Below are positions 53,010-64,000 of a DNA stretch of 64,000 nucleotides, in pieces. The notes below the pieces were generated by a model. The model had not been told where the DNA came from, did not search any database, and saw only the letters and a list, made by a program, of their open reading frames with translations. The position numbers were made by a program, and so were the translations under genes. This DNA comes from Piezodorus guildinii (Eukaryota; Arthropoda; Insecta; Hemiptera; Pentatomidae), in NCBI GenBank assembly GCA_023052935.1, contig CM041295.1, positions 21,018,880-21,082,879 of the forward strand, written 5' to 3'. Numbering within the stretch: position 1 is the first letter of the stretch; each line of letters opens with the position of its first letter.

Positions 53010-54485
53010 ACCTTGTTGTTAAAGTTAGTTTGTCCCATTTGATAAACAGTTAAAATCAATACCGATACCGAAAAACATTGCCTATCCAGTTTAATCCAAT
53101 GACTGTCCAAGACCAAGCCCCCAAATTCAGAGCAAATACGGATTAACGAAATCATCCCACTTACGCCTCGGCCTAACTCATGCACGCCTGCCCGTCAGTT
53201 CTGCGCTTACTAACTTTTAGGAATTTGTTCTTTGCTAAGCCTAAACATTTTGAATGTCCAGTTGAGCAGCCATAGTACTATAACTTTATTCATACTCTAA
53301 GGGTACAAGCTCAGTAATTCCGCGTGGTTTAGCCTTCTTATTTCTGAAAAATCTTGAACCGTTGTTCATACTTAAAAGTAAGCAAACAAACACGCTCCAT
53401 AACCGAATAGAGCCTCGAACGAGAAAAATAGTTTTGTATTGGGTTGCTTCACATGAAATGTCCGTTTTTATATTTTCTGAAATACATAAAGGATTTTGCA
53501 GGTCTCTGTTGTTTTCTTCCGAATGTTTACATATTTAAAGTAAACAGTTACTAATCCCCTACCTTTGTATTATAAACATTAGCTTCCCAATCGATTTACC
53601 ACTTTTTAGTATACCTCCAAATATGAACATGAAAACACGCGATTTTCGAGTAATATTTTTGTACGAGTTTAAACTCGGCCATTCAGCAGCTGAGGCCGCT
53701 AGAAATATTTGCAATTCTTTGGGGAAGGGAGTGTTAATGAACGGACCATTCGCCGTTGGTTTGCCAAGTTTTCAGCTGGGGATACCGACTTGGAAAACTT
53801 GCCCCGAGGAAGACCTCCATCCGTAATGGACAACGATGTCCTCAAACATATAATAGAAGGAAACCCCTACCAAACAGTTAAAGAACTCTCAGCGCAACTA
53901 AATGCAAGTGCATCTACCGTTTATCTACCGCATGATACACGGGTACCTCATGATCTCACTGAGCGGCAGCTAGACCCCATGTTTCAAAACATACCATGCA
54001 AAAATTGAAAGAACTGGGCTACGAAGTTCTTCCGCACCCACCATATTCTCCCGACTTGTCTCTAACAGATTACCACCTGTTCAGGAATTTAGACATCTTT
54101 GTCAAAGGAAAACTTTTTGAAAATGATGATCAAGTGAAAAGTGCGTTTTCAGATTTTGTTTCACTTCAAAGCTCAGAGTTTTTCAGTTCGGGGATAAAAA
54201 GGTTGATGTCACGTAGGGAAAAATGTGTAGAAAAAGAAGGTAAATACTTCGAATAAAATTATCTTGTTTTCATATTGTATTTTTAATAAAAATCCTTTAC
54301 CTTGAAAACGGACATTTCATGTGACACAACCCAATAGATTCTAATCTTAAGTTTTTTAATTGAAGCCGCAAAATACATAAGTAGTTTCGTTAGTAATCAT
54401 AACGCATTTCTCGCCTTTAACCACGAATTTATTTCCTCCAGAATTTCGTTTTTTCTAGTAATAAGAAATGCTATATACCTAAATT
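53010..54485 (-). mobile_element. degraded RTE-like retrotransposon, split by M2
   Basis: Two parts, 53010-53437 and 54337-54485, align in order with the minus-strand RTE-like element at 56051-57067 (GCCTCGAACG..AATAGTTTT then TTAAGTTTTTTAATTGAAGC). The M2 insertion lies exactly at a TA between them. Heavily decayed. Confidence 0.65.
53439..54334 (+). mobile_element. M2 mariner, internally deleted copy c
   Basis: 896 bp, both termini present (TTGGGTTGCTTCACATGAAA and its near-complement), TA on each side. Translation gives MKTRDFRVIFLYEFKLGHS, an HTH segment SVNERTIRRWFAKFSAGDTD, RGRPPSVMDNDVLKH, then after a short disrupted stretch LTERQ the C-terminal ELGYEVLPHPPYSPDLSLTD and KEGKYFE. Same core deletion as copies a and b plus a 10-bp insertion at the junction. 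Confidence 0.92.
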
Positions 54486-54662
54486 TATTATAAATAAATA
54501 GGTGTAAAAGTCGTCTCAGTAGAAATCCTTATTATAGTTTTAGAAACTATTTATAAAGTATTCATCGTCGTCAAAGAATTGATTCTAGTATTAGAGTTTG
54601 TTCAATATAAAAGAGATATAAGAAAAATAATAACTAGTCGATTCAACAAAACTAGACGATGC

Positions 54663-55120
54663 TCACCTATTTAAATGCATTTTTCCGTATGCGATGTACA
54701 GAATTTGAGAAGATGTACAGAGAGCTGCGTTTGTGGCATTGACATCAAGTTTGACAATACCGAAAAATCAATTGATCTTTTTCCAACAACTAAAGAGCTT
54801 TTTAAAGTTGGTATAAGCTGCAACACTAAGAAGATCCACTTCTTCACATTTTGAGAGCCGGTGTACACTTTCACTAAGCAGTGAAAGGTTGGCCGAAAAA
54901 ACAACAATGTTCTCACTCAGTCCATTAAGGATGTTACCTGGCCTACCTGGATCGCTGGACAAGCGGATAAGCTGCAAACAATACAAGCTTTTATCTTTTC
55001 TTCCAACACAATCGGATTGTGCGTACGCAACAGGTAAAATAGCCTCACTATAATAACACATTAGGGAAACATCTACTACTTTTGTCGTCTTAGCCGGTTG
55101 TCCTTGGAGTCTTTTGGCTT
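54663..55120 (-). pseudogene. unrecognised coding-like tract with one internal TGA
   Basis: On the minus strand a single frame runs for about 150 codons (TTKVVDVSLMCYYSEAILPV, then DCVGRKDKSLYCLQLIRLSS, then LSESVHRLSKCEEVDLLSVA) to a TGA at 54768-54770 and continues open for about 33 codons (GIVKLDVNATNAALCTSSQI) to a TGA at 54663. A good donor AG|GTGAGC ends the tract at 54667, and AG acceptor candidates lie near 55115-55125. It looks like an exon or gene fragment with one lesion. I do not recognise the family. It could be a host pseudogene or part of an unknown transposon. Confidence 0.35.
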
Positions 55121-55129
55121 ACCTAACCG

Positions 55130-56030
55130 ATAGCTGGTCAAAGAATACCTTCCGCATCAATGACAGGATTTCAATTAATTAGTTTTAATGCATTAAAAAA
55201 AAGCCTACCTCTCTTGTGGTCTTTGGTTCACGTACATAGGGATACATACTGTTTTAATACTGGGGTGTTTTATTTAGTGTTTATATTTACGTCAAGAAGA
55301 AAAAAAAATCTTGAGAAAATATATATTTGCATATAACGTGTTGATTTCGTGTATGACATTGAGTCTTTAAAAATATCATATCGGAGTAAGATTAAAAAAA
55401 AAAAAAAAAAAATTGATGGAACAAAACAAGGGAGAGTGTATAAATAAACTAGTTCAAATTAGAAAAAAACAGATAAAAGGCAGAACGGCAGAAATTAATT
55501 GATGAATTACAAAACATGTTAAAAAACAATAACCCATTAATTTTTTTTCTGTGTTTCTTTTTGACATCTATCTCCATCTGTTTGTTGTTATTTATTTTTA
55601 TCTGATATATCTATTTATTTATTATTATTATTATTATTCAGGATTTATGACAAATATTGGCCCTCACGGTTTCCCATCAAGCAATCTCGATTCGGCGTGA
55701 TTTACATTTTGGGTGTTTAAACATTTTTTTTATTGTACAAATAATTTTTTTAAGTAATATTCCAATTCTTTCTAATTAAGTCATTAATAATACTGCTAAA
55801 TTACGAAATTCATACAATATGTCTAAACTAAAATTTAACAATTTTATTTTTAGTCGTATATTCTCAATTGGATTCTACAATATATATTATATATTATTAC
55901 GTTCAAAATGCCGAGCAAAAAAATGTATTAGAAAAATAATATCGTGGTTATAAAATATCAAAATTTTTGTCTGTTATAGATTTTTTTTTTTTTTTACATG
56001 ATACGAAGAGGTATCCTCTCATCTACCGAA
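55130..56030. other. no gene recognised
   Basis: AT-rich with A- and T-runs (55392-55410 and 55980-55995) and an ATT microsatellite near 55620. Confidence 0.4.
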
Positions 56031-56050
56031 CAAAGTAACTTATAGTAATA

Positions 56051-57067
56051 ATAATAATAATAGGCTTAGCGAGCCCGAAGGTTCGATGCCGATACCACCA
56101 AATTCCGCCTACACAGACTCGTCCAATGTTCACCGTTGAAGCCCAAGCCCCCGAGATCAGCCTTAACGCAATCCTCCCATCGATGCTTCGGCCTGCCTTT
56201 CGGACGCCTACCAGTCAGTTCAGCAAATACCAACTTTTTCGGAATCCGCTCTTCATCGAGTCAACTTTACTCGCCCCTTTGAGTCTCCGAGATGCTATCA
56301 AATCAATTATATTCACAGGATACAAGTCCCGTAATTCCGCGTTGTGCAACCTTCTAAACTCCCCAGTGGCCTCATCTCTCTTCGGACCAAATATTTTACG
56401 CAGTACCTTATTTTCGAACACCTTAAGCCGTTGTTCATCCTTCAAAGTAAGTGGCCACGTTTCACATCCGTAAAGAACCGTCGGAAGAATAATAGTTTTA
56501 TAAATTCTAACCTTTAAGTTTTTAGATAGAAGCCGCGAACTAAGTAACTTAGCAACAGAATAATATCACGCATTTCCCACCTTTAATCGGGACTTTATTT
56601 CTTCCTGGATTTCATTTTTTCTTGTTATCATTGAACCTAAATACTTTAGAATTTCTCAACGTGTTCAAAAGTATGCCCTGATACATCAATATCACCAAGA
56701 TCGCCACCGTTTCTGCTACTTATCATATATTTCGTCTTCTCGGTATTTAATTCGAGTCCTATTTCTTTACCGGTTTTTATTAACACACTTGTATTTAGCT
56801 GTATGGTTTTCGTGTCTTCACCTAGCAGTACCAGATCATCGGCATACCCCAAAACCGGAATCTTGTAACCCATATTTAAACCTTTCTCGGTACACATCAC
56901 CTTTTCTATGACATATTCTAAAGCTATATTAAATAACACAGGTGAAAGGGAGTCACCCTGTTTCAAACCCGATCGCACCTCAAATCTCTCGGAGTAATTA
57001 TGACCGATTCTAACTTTATGGAATGTTTCCGACAAACACATCTCTACTAGGTTTACTAACTTTCTAG
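56051..57067 (-). mobile_element. RTE/Kiri-like retrotransposon, longest copy
   Basis: 1.0-kb minus-strand insertion with a perfect 16-bp duplication GTAACTTATAGTAATA (56035-56050 and 57068-57083). The upstream frame (57067-56646) holds RT blocks: SGLKQGDSLSPVLFNIALEY and VLGYADDLVLLGEDTKTIQL with the catalytic YADD, then ELNTEKTKYMISSRNG. After a frame break near 56640 the C-terminal part RLKVFENKVLRKIFGPKRDE follows, with a small deletion near 56262. It ends in (ATT)n. Confidence 0.93.
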
Positions 57068-57214
57068 GTAACTTATAGTAATAAAAGTAAAAAAAAAAAT
57101 ACATCTTTTTGTACTTAATGAAAAGGTGAAATCCAAAATTAAGCCTAACCGATATGATTTTTTAATAAAAATAAATAAAACAGAGAGGAACGATTATTTA
57201 TTTATTATATTTGA

Positions 57215-57381
57215 ATAGTTATGTATATATTATTTCATCCATATTATTGCAAATTTCTTTTGATTTACATTCTATATATCTACAGATGTTTTTTGTTTTA
57301 TAAATTATTATTATAAATAATATAATTCTAGAGGGACTTGTCCCAGGATAAATAAAGAATTTAATATTATTATTATTGATA
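57215..57381 (+). mobile_element. CR1-like 3' tail
   Basis: Short plus-strand tail: AGAGGGACTTGTCCCAGGAT hairpin (57332-57351), AATAAAG and (ATT)n at 57362-57380. No RT sequence retained. Confidence 0.6.
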
Positions 57382-57480
57382 TTTGTTATAAGTACAAATG
57401 ACAAACCATTTGTACCTTTGGTGTAAAATTTGGAAGGACAAATAATCATTAGAAAAATAAGAGATGAAAAACTAAAATAT

Positions 57481-57995
57481 GGTTGATTTAGGGCTGAATA
57501 ATTCTTCCATTAATACTGATCATTTATTTCATGACGTTTCGGGATATTCTCCCATCTTCAGAAGTTGAGGACAAAGATCTGAGCAATACTCTTGCTCAGA
57601 TCTGAAGTGTTTAGAATTTGACTTCATTTTTATTTTTTTACCTGGCTGAAGGTGTGACTAGTAAAATGTTGGATCACAGAATATATAACGAGGTAACTTT
57701 TATAATATTTATTTATTTATTTAACTAAGTACTGTGCAACATTGTTAAATTTTTGCTTTTATCGCCTCCATATGATTTTAAAATTTGTTAATTAATAGTT
57801 TTAAAATGTTTGTTATCAATTGACTCCTAATTTAAAAATTGTTTAAGCCATTCACTTCATTATAGTGATTTTTAATGTGATGGTAAATTGCTTAAAAAAT
57901 TTTTTTGTAGACTTCTGAAGATGGGAGAATATCCCGAAACGTCATGAAATAAATGATCAGTATTAATGGAAGAATTATTCAGCCCTAAATCAACC
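57481..57995. repeat. H3 foldback: 85-bp perfect inverted repeat with hammerhead-like cores
   Basis: Arms 57481-57565 and 57911-57995 are exact reverse complements, base for base, separated by 345 bases. Each arm carries CTGAAGATGGGAGAATATCC followed by CGAAACG, i.e. CUGANGA-stem-GAAA. After GAAAC the sequence GTCAT..ATGAT could form a third helix. Perfect arm identity in an otherwise decayed region points to recent origin or gene conversion. Confidence 0.65.
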
Positions 57996-58029
57996 TTAAT
58001 AATTAAATGAGATCTTCCGTGTTTAGAAC

Positions 58030-58615
58030 ATATTGATATAAAATATGGTTTTAGGATAAACTGCGAGGTTACAATTTTTTTTTTTACTTCCAAGCATGTA
58101 CTTAATGCTATAATATGCGTACCAACAGTATTTGAAATTGTTTCTTACTAATTTTTAACCCCTTCTCCTGAAGATTCGAAACCCACTTTCTTATCTCCCT
58201 TTAAAGAAAATCCTGCGTACGCTCTTGTATATTTGTGAGGTAAGATTCAAAATTGAAAATCATGAAATCCTTATTTTTAAACGCACTGATTATTTGCTTC
58301 TATGGAAGCGGCGTGGTATGGTGAATACTAGTTATCATAGTACAGTGAGAACTAGTTTACTGTTCAGGTTGAAGCAGAATTATTTATTCTGTAATTTCAG
58401 CCGTGGAGTGACCATGGGGTATGGAGACCCTCCTGGGAGCACACCTAGCCTCTGTAAAATTGAAAACTAAAATTGGGGATATCCCCTGAAGGCAGAGCTT
58501 GATCAATGCCTAAAAACCTTCTTGCATGCGTTAAAATTGTACGAATCTCAATATGTACTGAATCCAAGACCCAAAATGGGTTGTAGAGGTGAATATATAT
58601 ATATATATATATATA

Positions 58616-58651
<36 letters not shown>

Positions 58652-59110
58652 TATGGCTTGTTTATAAGAATCATGCTTTCCTTTTTATTTGTAAAATTTG
58701 TTCCGTCTTTTTATCATAATTAGAACCACAGATTTTGATTGTAAAGAAAAGAGAAAACAAAGTTGCGTTTTTTTTTGCAGACAACATATACTATGAAACG
58801 TAATTAAAAGATTAGAGCTAACCCAAGAGGTCTACGGTATTAAGCTTAAGACGATTCGCTCTCTTAAGACGTGAAGGGAAAATAAAAGTATATCAACTTC
58901 CGACAGAACCAACTGCCAACAACATGTTTTATACAATTGCGTGAAACAATTTTAACAAGATTTTTCAAAAAATGAAAAACTTTCTAGCGTTATTAAATAA
59001 TGTCATTAATGAAGTTCTGATTTTGAGTTATTTTTGAGGATGGTTACACAGGAAGGCTAAATGTTATTCATAAATGTACGATGTAACTGAATAGTTTTAA
59101 TTTCTAAAAA
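58030..59110. other. no gene recognised
   Basis: Contains an AT-dinucleotide block (58590-58650) with a small palindromic interruption. The tract 58300-58470 has an 81-codon frame of unknown nature. Confidence 0.35.
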
Positions 59111-59119
59111 AAGTAAATA

Positions 59120-59272
59120 CTGAACTGACGGATAGGCCTCCAAGAGCTAGGCCGAAGCGTTGGTGGGAGGATTTCGAGGGCCTGTTGTTGGGCGGTAGTC
59201 ATTGGAATGAGCTATACAAGCAAAGATTAGTTGCATCGGCATTGAACCTTCGATTTTGCTTAGCCTATTATT
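59120..59272 (+). mobile_element. RTE-like retrotransposon 3' remnant
   Basis: Plus-strand remnant: a PRARPKRWWEDF-like frame followed by CGGCATTGAACCTTCG and AAGCCTATTATTATTATAA, the family's terminal signature. Diverged. Confidence 0.6.
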
Positions 59273-59289
59273 ATTATAAACTTAATAGC

Positions 59290-60225
59290 GTCAATCATAA
59301 CATAAATTAGCCTCAAAGCATAAAGACGATTTTTCTGAAGAAGTGTTTACAATTTTGGAAATTATATTAAAAAAAAAAAAAAAGAATTAAAACGTGAATA
59401 TTTATTTAGGATTTGAAATTTTTCATAATCTCAATACTTTCCAATACAATATATTTCATATATAGGTAATTGAAAGTAATAATGAGAAAAAAAAATTCAA
59501 CCATGTTTATATTTAAAAAAATTAAATACTGTGTTTTAAGATATAATTATATTAAATAATTGGATTGGAAATTATGTTAGTGAGTTATACAAAAGCTATC
59601 GCGGTTGAGAGGACCAACTATTTCCCCTGATAATGAGTCTTCGATTCTGTTCTCCAGTTATCCCATTAAAATGACAATCGTGTAATGGTTCTATCTAACG
59701 ATAACTAATGAGAACAATGTGGAGGGGAGGGTGAAATTTCATTAGACTATTATTCAGTTACAGAAATTGTTTCACACAGTTTGTTCTAAATTGCTGGGCA
59801 AATGCAAATGCTATTTTGTTCGTAGACGAGAAAATACCACAGCGATTAAAATTGTAATTTTTTCCAAAAAAAAAGTTGCAAAACGTCACACAACCCTCAC
59901 CTACCTTCCTTCATGAAATATATTTTGGTTTATTATTTTCAAAAATAAACCTTTGTGATAGACCAAAAAAAAAAAAAAAAAAAAAAAAAACACCCCCCTC
60001 CCATAAAGTTTGAGGGCTTACGTTTCAAGATATGTAGAATTGTTCGCCGTACGCGGCTTTTCTCCGAAACTACCTGAACAATTTTTTTTTCAAACTCGCA
60101 CAAAATGATCCTAACAACTAGACGTTGATAACCGTCAATTAGCTTTGAAATAGCGGCCGATTAAATATAATTATTTCAATAACTCAATTATTTTTGAAGA
60201 TAGAGAAAAAAATTAATAGGGTTTT
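59290..60225. other. no gene recognised
   Basis: AT-rich with an A-run of about 25 at 59966-59990. No coding or shared repeats noticed. Confidence 0.4.
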
Positions 60226-60229
60226 TTAA

Positions 60230-60405
60230 CTAACCAGTTTTTTAAGCAACCACGAATAATTGTAAATGCAAAAAAATAAAAATTGAAATTTTACCCATTA
60301 TACGTCCAAAACTCCTTTATTTTTTAAGATAGAGGAAAAAATTGTATCCAGTTTCAAGTACAGGACTTCGCGACAAAAAATAAAAATAAAATATAATATA
60401 TATAA

Positions 60406-60448
<43 letters not shown>

Positions 60449-60470
60449 ATATATATATATCCTGCCTATA
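60230..60470 (+). repeat. dispersed repeat, copy 1 of 2
   Basis: Blocks AAATTGAAATTTTACCCATT, TTTTTTAAGATAGAGGAAAA and GGACTTCGCGAC recur in order at 61420-61900, there interrupted by a SINE. Ends in a TA-rich run (60393-60460). Confidence 0.5.
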
Positions 60471-61240
60471 TTTGTGCTTGTTTTATTATTTTCTTAATAA
60501 TAAACAACTTTATAATAACTTGTACGATTTTTTTTATTGCATATTAATTTTTTTTAAATCTTGCGATTTCCAACGGTACATTATGCTTCAAGGTTACTTC
60601 TTATACTTCAGAAATAATTTTGTTATGACTTGGTTACAGGAAATTTATTTTTCCCTCCTAAAGTAAATCTAAATTGCAATGTATTTTACTTATAAACCTT
60701 CAGGAAGGAAGTCCCTTAATGATGGTGAAAACTGTATCAAAATTCGTCTTGAAGCTTAGAAGGAGTTCGCGGAAAGCAAAATCGCGTTATAATTTTATAC
60801 ATAGAGAAGATTATCATATACTAAATACAACAGATGTTTAAATAAAAACACCGTCCCTGCGATACTTTAGAACCAGAAGATAGTGTGATCATTCAAAGCA
60901 GAACTCTTGGGATTCAAACCAGTTGACCCATGGGATCCGAATCGACCTATATCATCGATACTGAAACAAAATCCTAACTATGACTGGGGTGAAGGAGAAT
61001 ATACAGGATAGTTACCAAGTACATTAGTATACACTTTATCTGGATCTAATTATTACCAGGACAAGCAGCTAATGAAACAGCAAAGGCTCTCTTCTACAAA
61101 GAACAGTGCATATTATGAAATGTAAACCCATCATTGACTAGAGACGAGCTTCTATACTAAATGAATCGAGATCATCATAAACAAGAATACACTCATGGGT
61201 ATCAAATGATTGGTGGTTGTGCGTCCAGTCGAAAAAAACA

Positions 61241-61310
61241 TGTTTTATGGTAGCCAAATGACCAATTCTCACAAAAAGATCATTGTTTGTGGTTGTGCGT
61301 CCAGTCATCT
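61241..61310 (+). repeat. short duplicated segment, partner at 62220-62290
   Basis: About 70 bases (TTTTATGGTAGCCAAATGAC ... TGGTTGTGCGTCCAGTCAT) are nearly identical at both places. The second place continues from an R1 left end, so this may be an R1 variant segment. Confidence 0.6.
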
Positions 61311-61419
61311 TGGTTCGTGGTTGCTGATTTAATTCAATGACTCAGTTATTTATGAAGATAGAGAAAAATGTAATACAGTTTTATTAACCAAGTAACAGAA
61401 AATAATCATTAACAAAAAT

Positions 61420-61900
61420 AAAGGAAGAAAAATTGAAATTAAAGACATTTTTTTTTTTTAATTTTACCCATAAATATGCCCATTTTTTTTTTTTCCGTGG
61501 CGCGACAGGCCGTGTAGGCCCTGGGCCTCGCGGTGTAATCTCCTGAGAGGTTACACTCACGTTTCGTGATGTATTTTCTAGTGTAGGGTCATCACTTCCT
61601 ACGCCTAATTTTGTGAGTGGCGACCATTTGGCTGACGGGTCCTCACATACCCGGGGGAGAGTCTGTGAGTGAATCCCCATTTAATTACATTCTTATGAAA
61701 GCCCCGTTGGGACTGGGATTTGAACTCACAAATTTAGCATGAGAGACTAGCGCGCTAGCCACTCAGCCACGGGCTCCCCATAAATACGCCCATAGTTCAG
61801 TTATTTTTTAAGATAGTGAAAAAAAAAACTGTATTGAATTTCAAGTGACGTAAGGACTTCGCGACGAATAAAATAATGAATTCTGGCCTATATATACGTT
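61420..61900 (+). repeat. dispersed repeat, copy 2, split by SINE
   Basis: Same blocks as 60230-60470 on each side of the SINE at 61483-61780. Confidence 0.5.
61483..61780 (-). mobile_element. tRNA-Met-derived SINE, full length
   Basis: Minus-strand SINE with the same tRNA-Met-like head (61780 downward), body, and a 12-base poly-A (T-run 61483-61494). The duplication TAAATA(T/C)GCCCAT lies at 61471-61483 and 61781-61793. Close in sequence to the copy at 29970-30258. Confidence 0.88.
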
Positions 61901-62149
61901 TGATTATTTATTTTCTACAAAACAAAAAAAGAATAATTGAAATTGGTTTAGAAATAGCAGAGATATATCGTTTTGAAATTAGTAGTGGTGACTATTTTCC
62001 ATTGTATTATTTATTGCTTTTCATATTTCATATTTATAGCTTTAAATAACTATATAAACAGTTACACCATAATATAGTTATTAGGAAATAATAAACCATT
62101 GTGTGATAATTTGCACCTTTTTTTTTTCCACTTACTTAGATATGGAGTA

Positions 62150-62240
62150 TATAGATTTTATGACATATAGGGAATTTATTACGATCGTGAAAATTCGAGT
62201 TTTCATCGAAAATACGTGTTTTATGGTAGCCAAATGACCA
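62150..62240 (+). repeat. R1 repeat, left-end fragment
   Basis: TATAGGGAATTTATTACGAT then CGTGAAAATTCGAGTTTTC matches the R1 left end. Confidence 0.55.
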
Positions 62241-62299
62241 ATTCTCACAAAAAGATCATTTTTTGTGGTTGTGCGTCCAGTCATCCTGGTTCTTGGATG

Positions 62300-62940
62300 C
62301 TGATCAAATAAAAGAAAACGAGAATGATTGGAGGAAAAATGTTAATTTTTTCATGTTGTTTTTTTAAAATTTATTTATTTTTTTCACGAGAGGGAAACTA
62401 TTATATATTAAATAAAACAGATGTTTAAATAAACATAGCTGTTATAATTGTTAGAATAACAAAGAGTAATAATATGGTTTCCAAGTGTGTAATTATTTTA
62501 TGGCATTAAGAAGAAATAATGAAGATTCAGTTCTGTCTTCATTATAACAGACTTTTTACTCTTTTATGCTTCTAAAGAACAGCATGTTTTATTACAATGC
62601 AGACTAAACGGCGTTTAGGGGCAAGATAACCCAATGAGGGAATAGATTCGTTTTGGAAGTTGATTGTATCCCTTAATAAATATTAGATTGTGCTTGGTAG
62701 TGGCTCTAGGGGTAGGAATAGAGTTGGCACCCTGCTGAGGCACATCTGCTCAGTCTTTCCTCTCTCCACATTCGCTTTCATAAAACAGATCACAAATATA
62801 GTTTCAAACACTAAACTCTTTGGGATCATTATCTTCTTGCTAGGTTCTATTTAGATAAAATGATCCGTTTTTACTCAACACTTCTTTATTTCCTTTTTTC
62901 TTTATCCCTGTAAAAAAGAACCTAGCAAAACATTTATTCA
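62300..62940. other. no gene recognised
   Basis: AT-rich; no frame or repeat partner identified. Confidence 0.4.
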
Positions 62941-62966
62941 CTCGAACAAATTAATATTATAATAAA

Positions 62967-63836
62967 AATCTGGTGCGGGCAACACACGACTTTCACTTAC
63001 CTCCGTTTTTAAAATCTATTAAAGAATTTTCAAATACAGTTAGAGATAAAAATGAATGAATCCATTAAAGAATTAATTAAATTTAATTTCTATAGAAACA
63101 TGTTTTCTATTATATTACTATCTAAAATAATCAGTTAGTTTTATCGGCTTTTCATCACTCTTCATTTAACTTTTACTAGTTTGTGTAAAAGATAATATTT
63201 TTTCTAAAATCTTTAGCTTTCAAACGGTATATCATACATGTATATTACTGTTCTTATGTTCAAAAACAAAAATTGCATTAAAAAAAAATATTTTTTCATT
63301 TTTCTCCTTTAGTTGTTTTTCAAATTCGCTCAACTTGCATATTTAGCTCTTATTTATCAATACTAACAAGATAATATAGTTATTTATATAGAATCTACAA
63401 AATTAAAGGTACTTTACAGAAAAAAAAATGTAAAATATCGGCATTTAAGCCTTGTCAGACCATTTTAATCAGAATAAAACCTACACGATGTTAAAGCCTA
63501 TTAAATTTTACATTGATATAGCGAGTTTAATCAAAATCGTCGGAACCGTTTTTGGGAATATCGAAAAAAGGTGCAAAATGCTTGGTATAAAGTGGCTCTT
63601 CTGGTAAGCTCATTTTGATGAAAAAGGTTTTGTAACGTTTCGGGCGTAAATCTGTTTTAAATATGAAATTTCAGGTTCATAGGACTTACCGTTTCCGCCC
63701 GGGAGTTACCACACACACAGAAATTTTTGCGGGGCTTGGTTATTTGGACTCAGGGGACCCTCAAACGTGTACTCCCGTTGAAAACTGGAATTCGAAAATT
63801 TTCACGATCGCAATACTTTCCCTTACTATATATAAT
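62967..63836 (-). repeat. R1 dispersed repeat, full-length minus copy
   Basis: Both ends present: on the minus strand it starts TATATATAGTAAGGGAAAGT (63836) and ends GTTGCCCGCACCAGATT (62967). About 870 bp, closely matching 31384-32531 but without the extra AT-rich stretch near the right end of that copy. Confidence 0.75.
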
Positions 63837-64000
63837 AAGTGAAAGTAAAAATTAATTATTATTTTCAATAATGAACCTTTGTAATCGAACAAAAAATACC
63901 CCCCCCCCCCTCAAAATTTGAGTTACGTTTTAAGATAAGCAGAATCCGAATAAAGATATAAAAAAAAATCCGTTTGTCTGCCGCCCGCGGATTTTACCCG

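Noticed and set aside
54768..54770. Selenocysteine codon (in-frame TGA)
   Set aside because: No homology to a selenoprotein and no SECIS-like element identified; a simple lesion is more likely.
61040..61140. RNase H-like remnant (LPGQAANETAKA)
   Set aside because: Too short and without flanking LINE motifs to support.

Overview
This window looks like a piece of AT-rich arthropod nuclear genome, most likely insect. The evidence is one spliced animal homeobox exon set in tens of kilobases of decayed transposable elements, with no operons and no compact coding. I cannot name the species; a hemipteran is only a guess.

Host gene content is very low. The one confident host exon is on the minus strand at 30927-31138. 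It encodes most of a paired-type homeodomain of the Rx/Rax class and ends in a consensus splice donor at the conserved homeodomain intron (after residue Q46). The rest of Rx (octapeptide exon, the VWFQNRR half of the homeodomain, OAR domain) was not found here, so the flanking DNA is probably large Rx introns or intergenic sequence. Several less AT-rich, apparently non-repetitive islands (13.74-13.96, 24.84-25.08, 32.64-33.01, 36.06-36.34, 40.86-41.19, 48.01-48.50, 49.19-49.43 kb) are the best candidates for regulatory DNA. Two tracts (9155-9500 and 54663-55120) look coding but I do not recognise them.

Nearly everything else is mobile DNA. Non-LTR retrotransposons dominate: three related Jockey-type families (called J1, J2, J3 here), a fourth Jockey-like family (K), CR1-like elements ending in a conserved GGGAC..GTCCC hairpin plus (ATT)n, RTE/Kiri-like elements ending in (ATT)n, a second RTE-like family with a TAAG tail, and an I/R1-type element with an RNase H domain. 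Most are short 5'-truncated insertions, many with exact target-site duplications of 8-16 bp that fix their borders. The youngest looking is J2 at 21021-23162, whose reverse transcriptase frame is open from the truncation point to the stop.

DNA transposons are mariner relatives (M1, M2, M3 and one at 41.3-41.9 kb), a Tc1-like MITE and a larger Tc1-ended foldback, two piggyBac-type TTAA MITEs, and an unclassified TIR family (N1). Three different tRNA-derived SINE families occur, one recognisably from tRNA-Met. A dispersed repeat (R1, about 0.9-1.2 kb, at least ten copies) could not be assigned to a class.

The layout is a layered record of insertions: many elements sit inside older ones, and the order can be read directly. 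The features most worth a second look are the foldback repeats carrying hammerhead-ribozyme-like cores (3.0, 33.8 and 57.5-58.0 kb), the Tc1/CR1 composite palindrome at 25.2-26.0 kb, the M2 mariner family in which every copy has the same catalytic-core deletion, and the two K insertions that begin at the same codon. Family labels J1-3, K, M1-3, N1, R1, R2 and H1-4 are local names, not database names.
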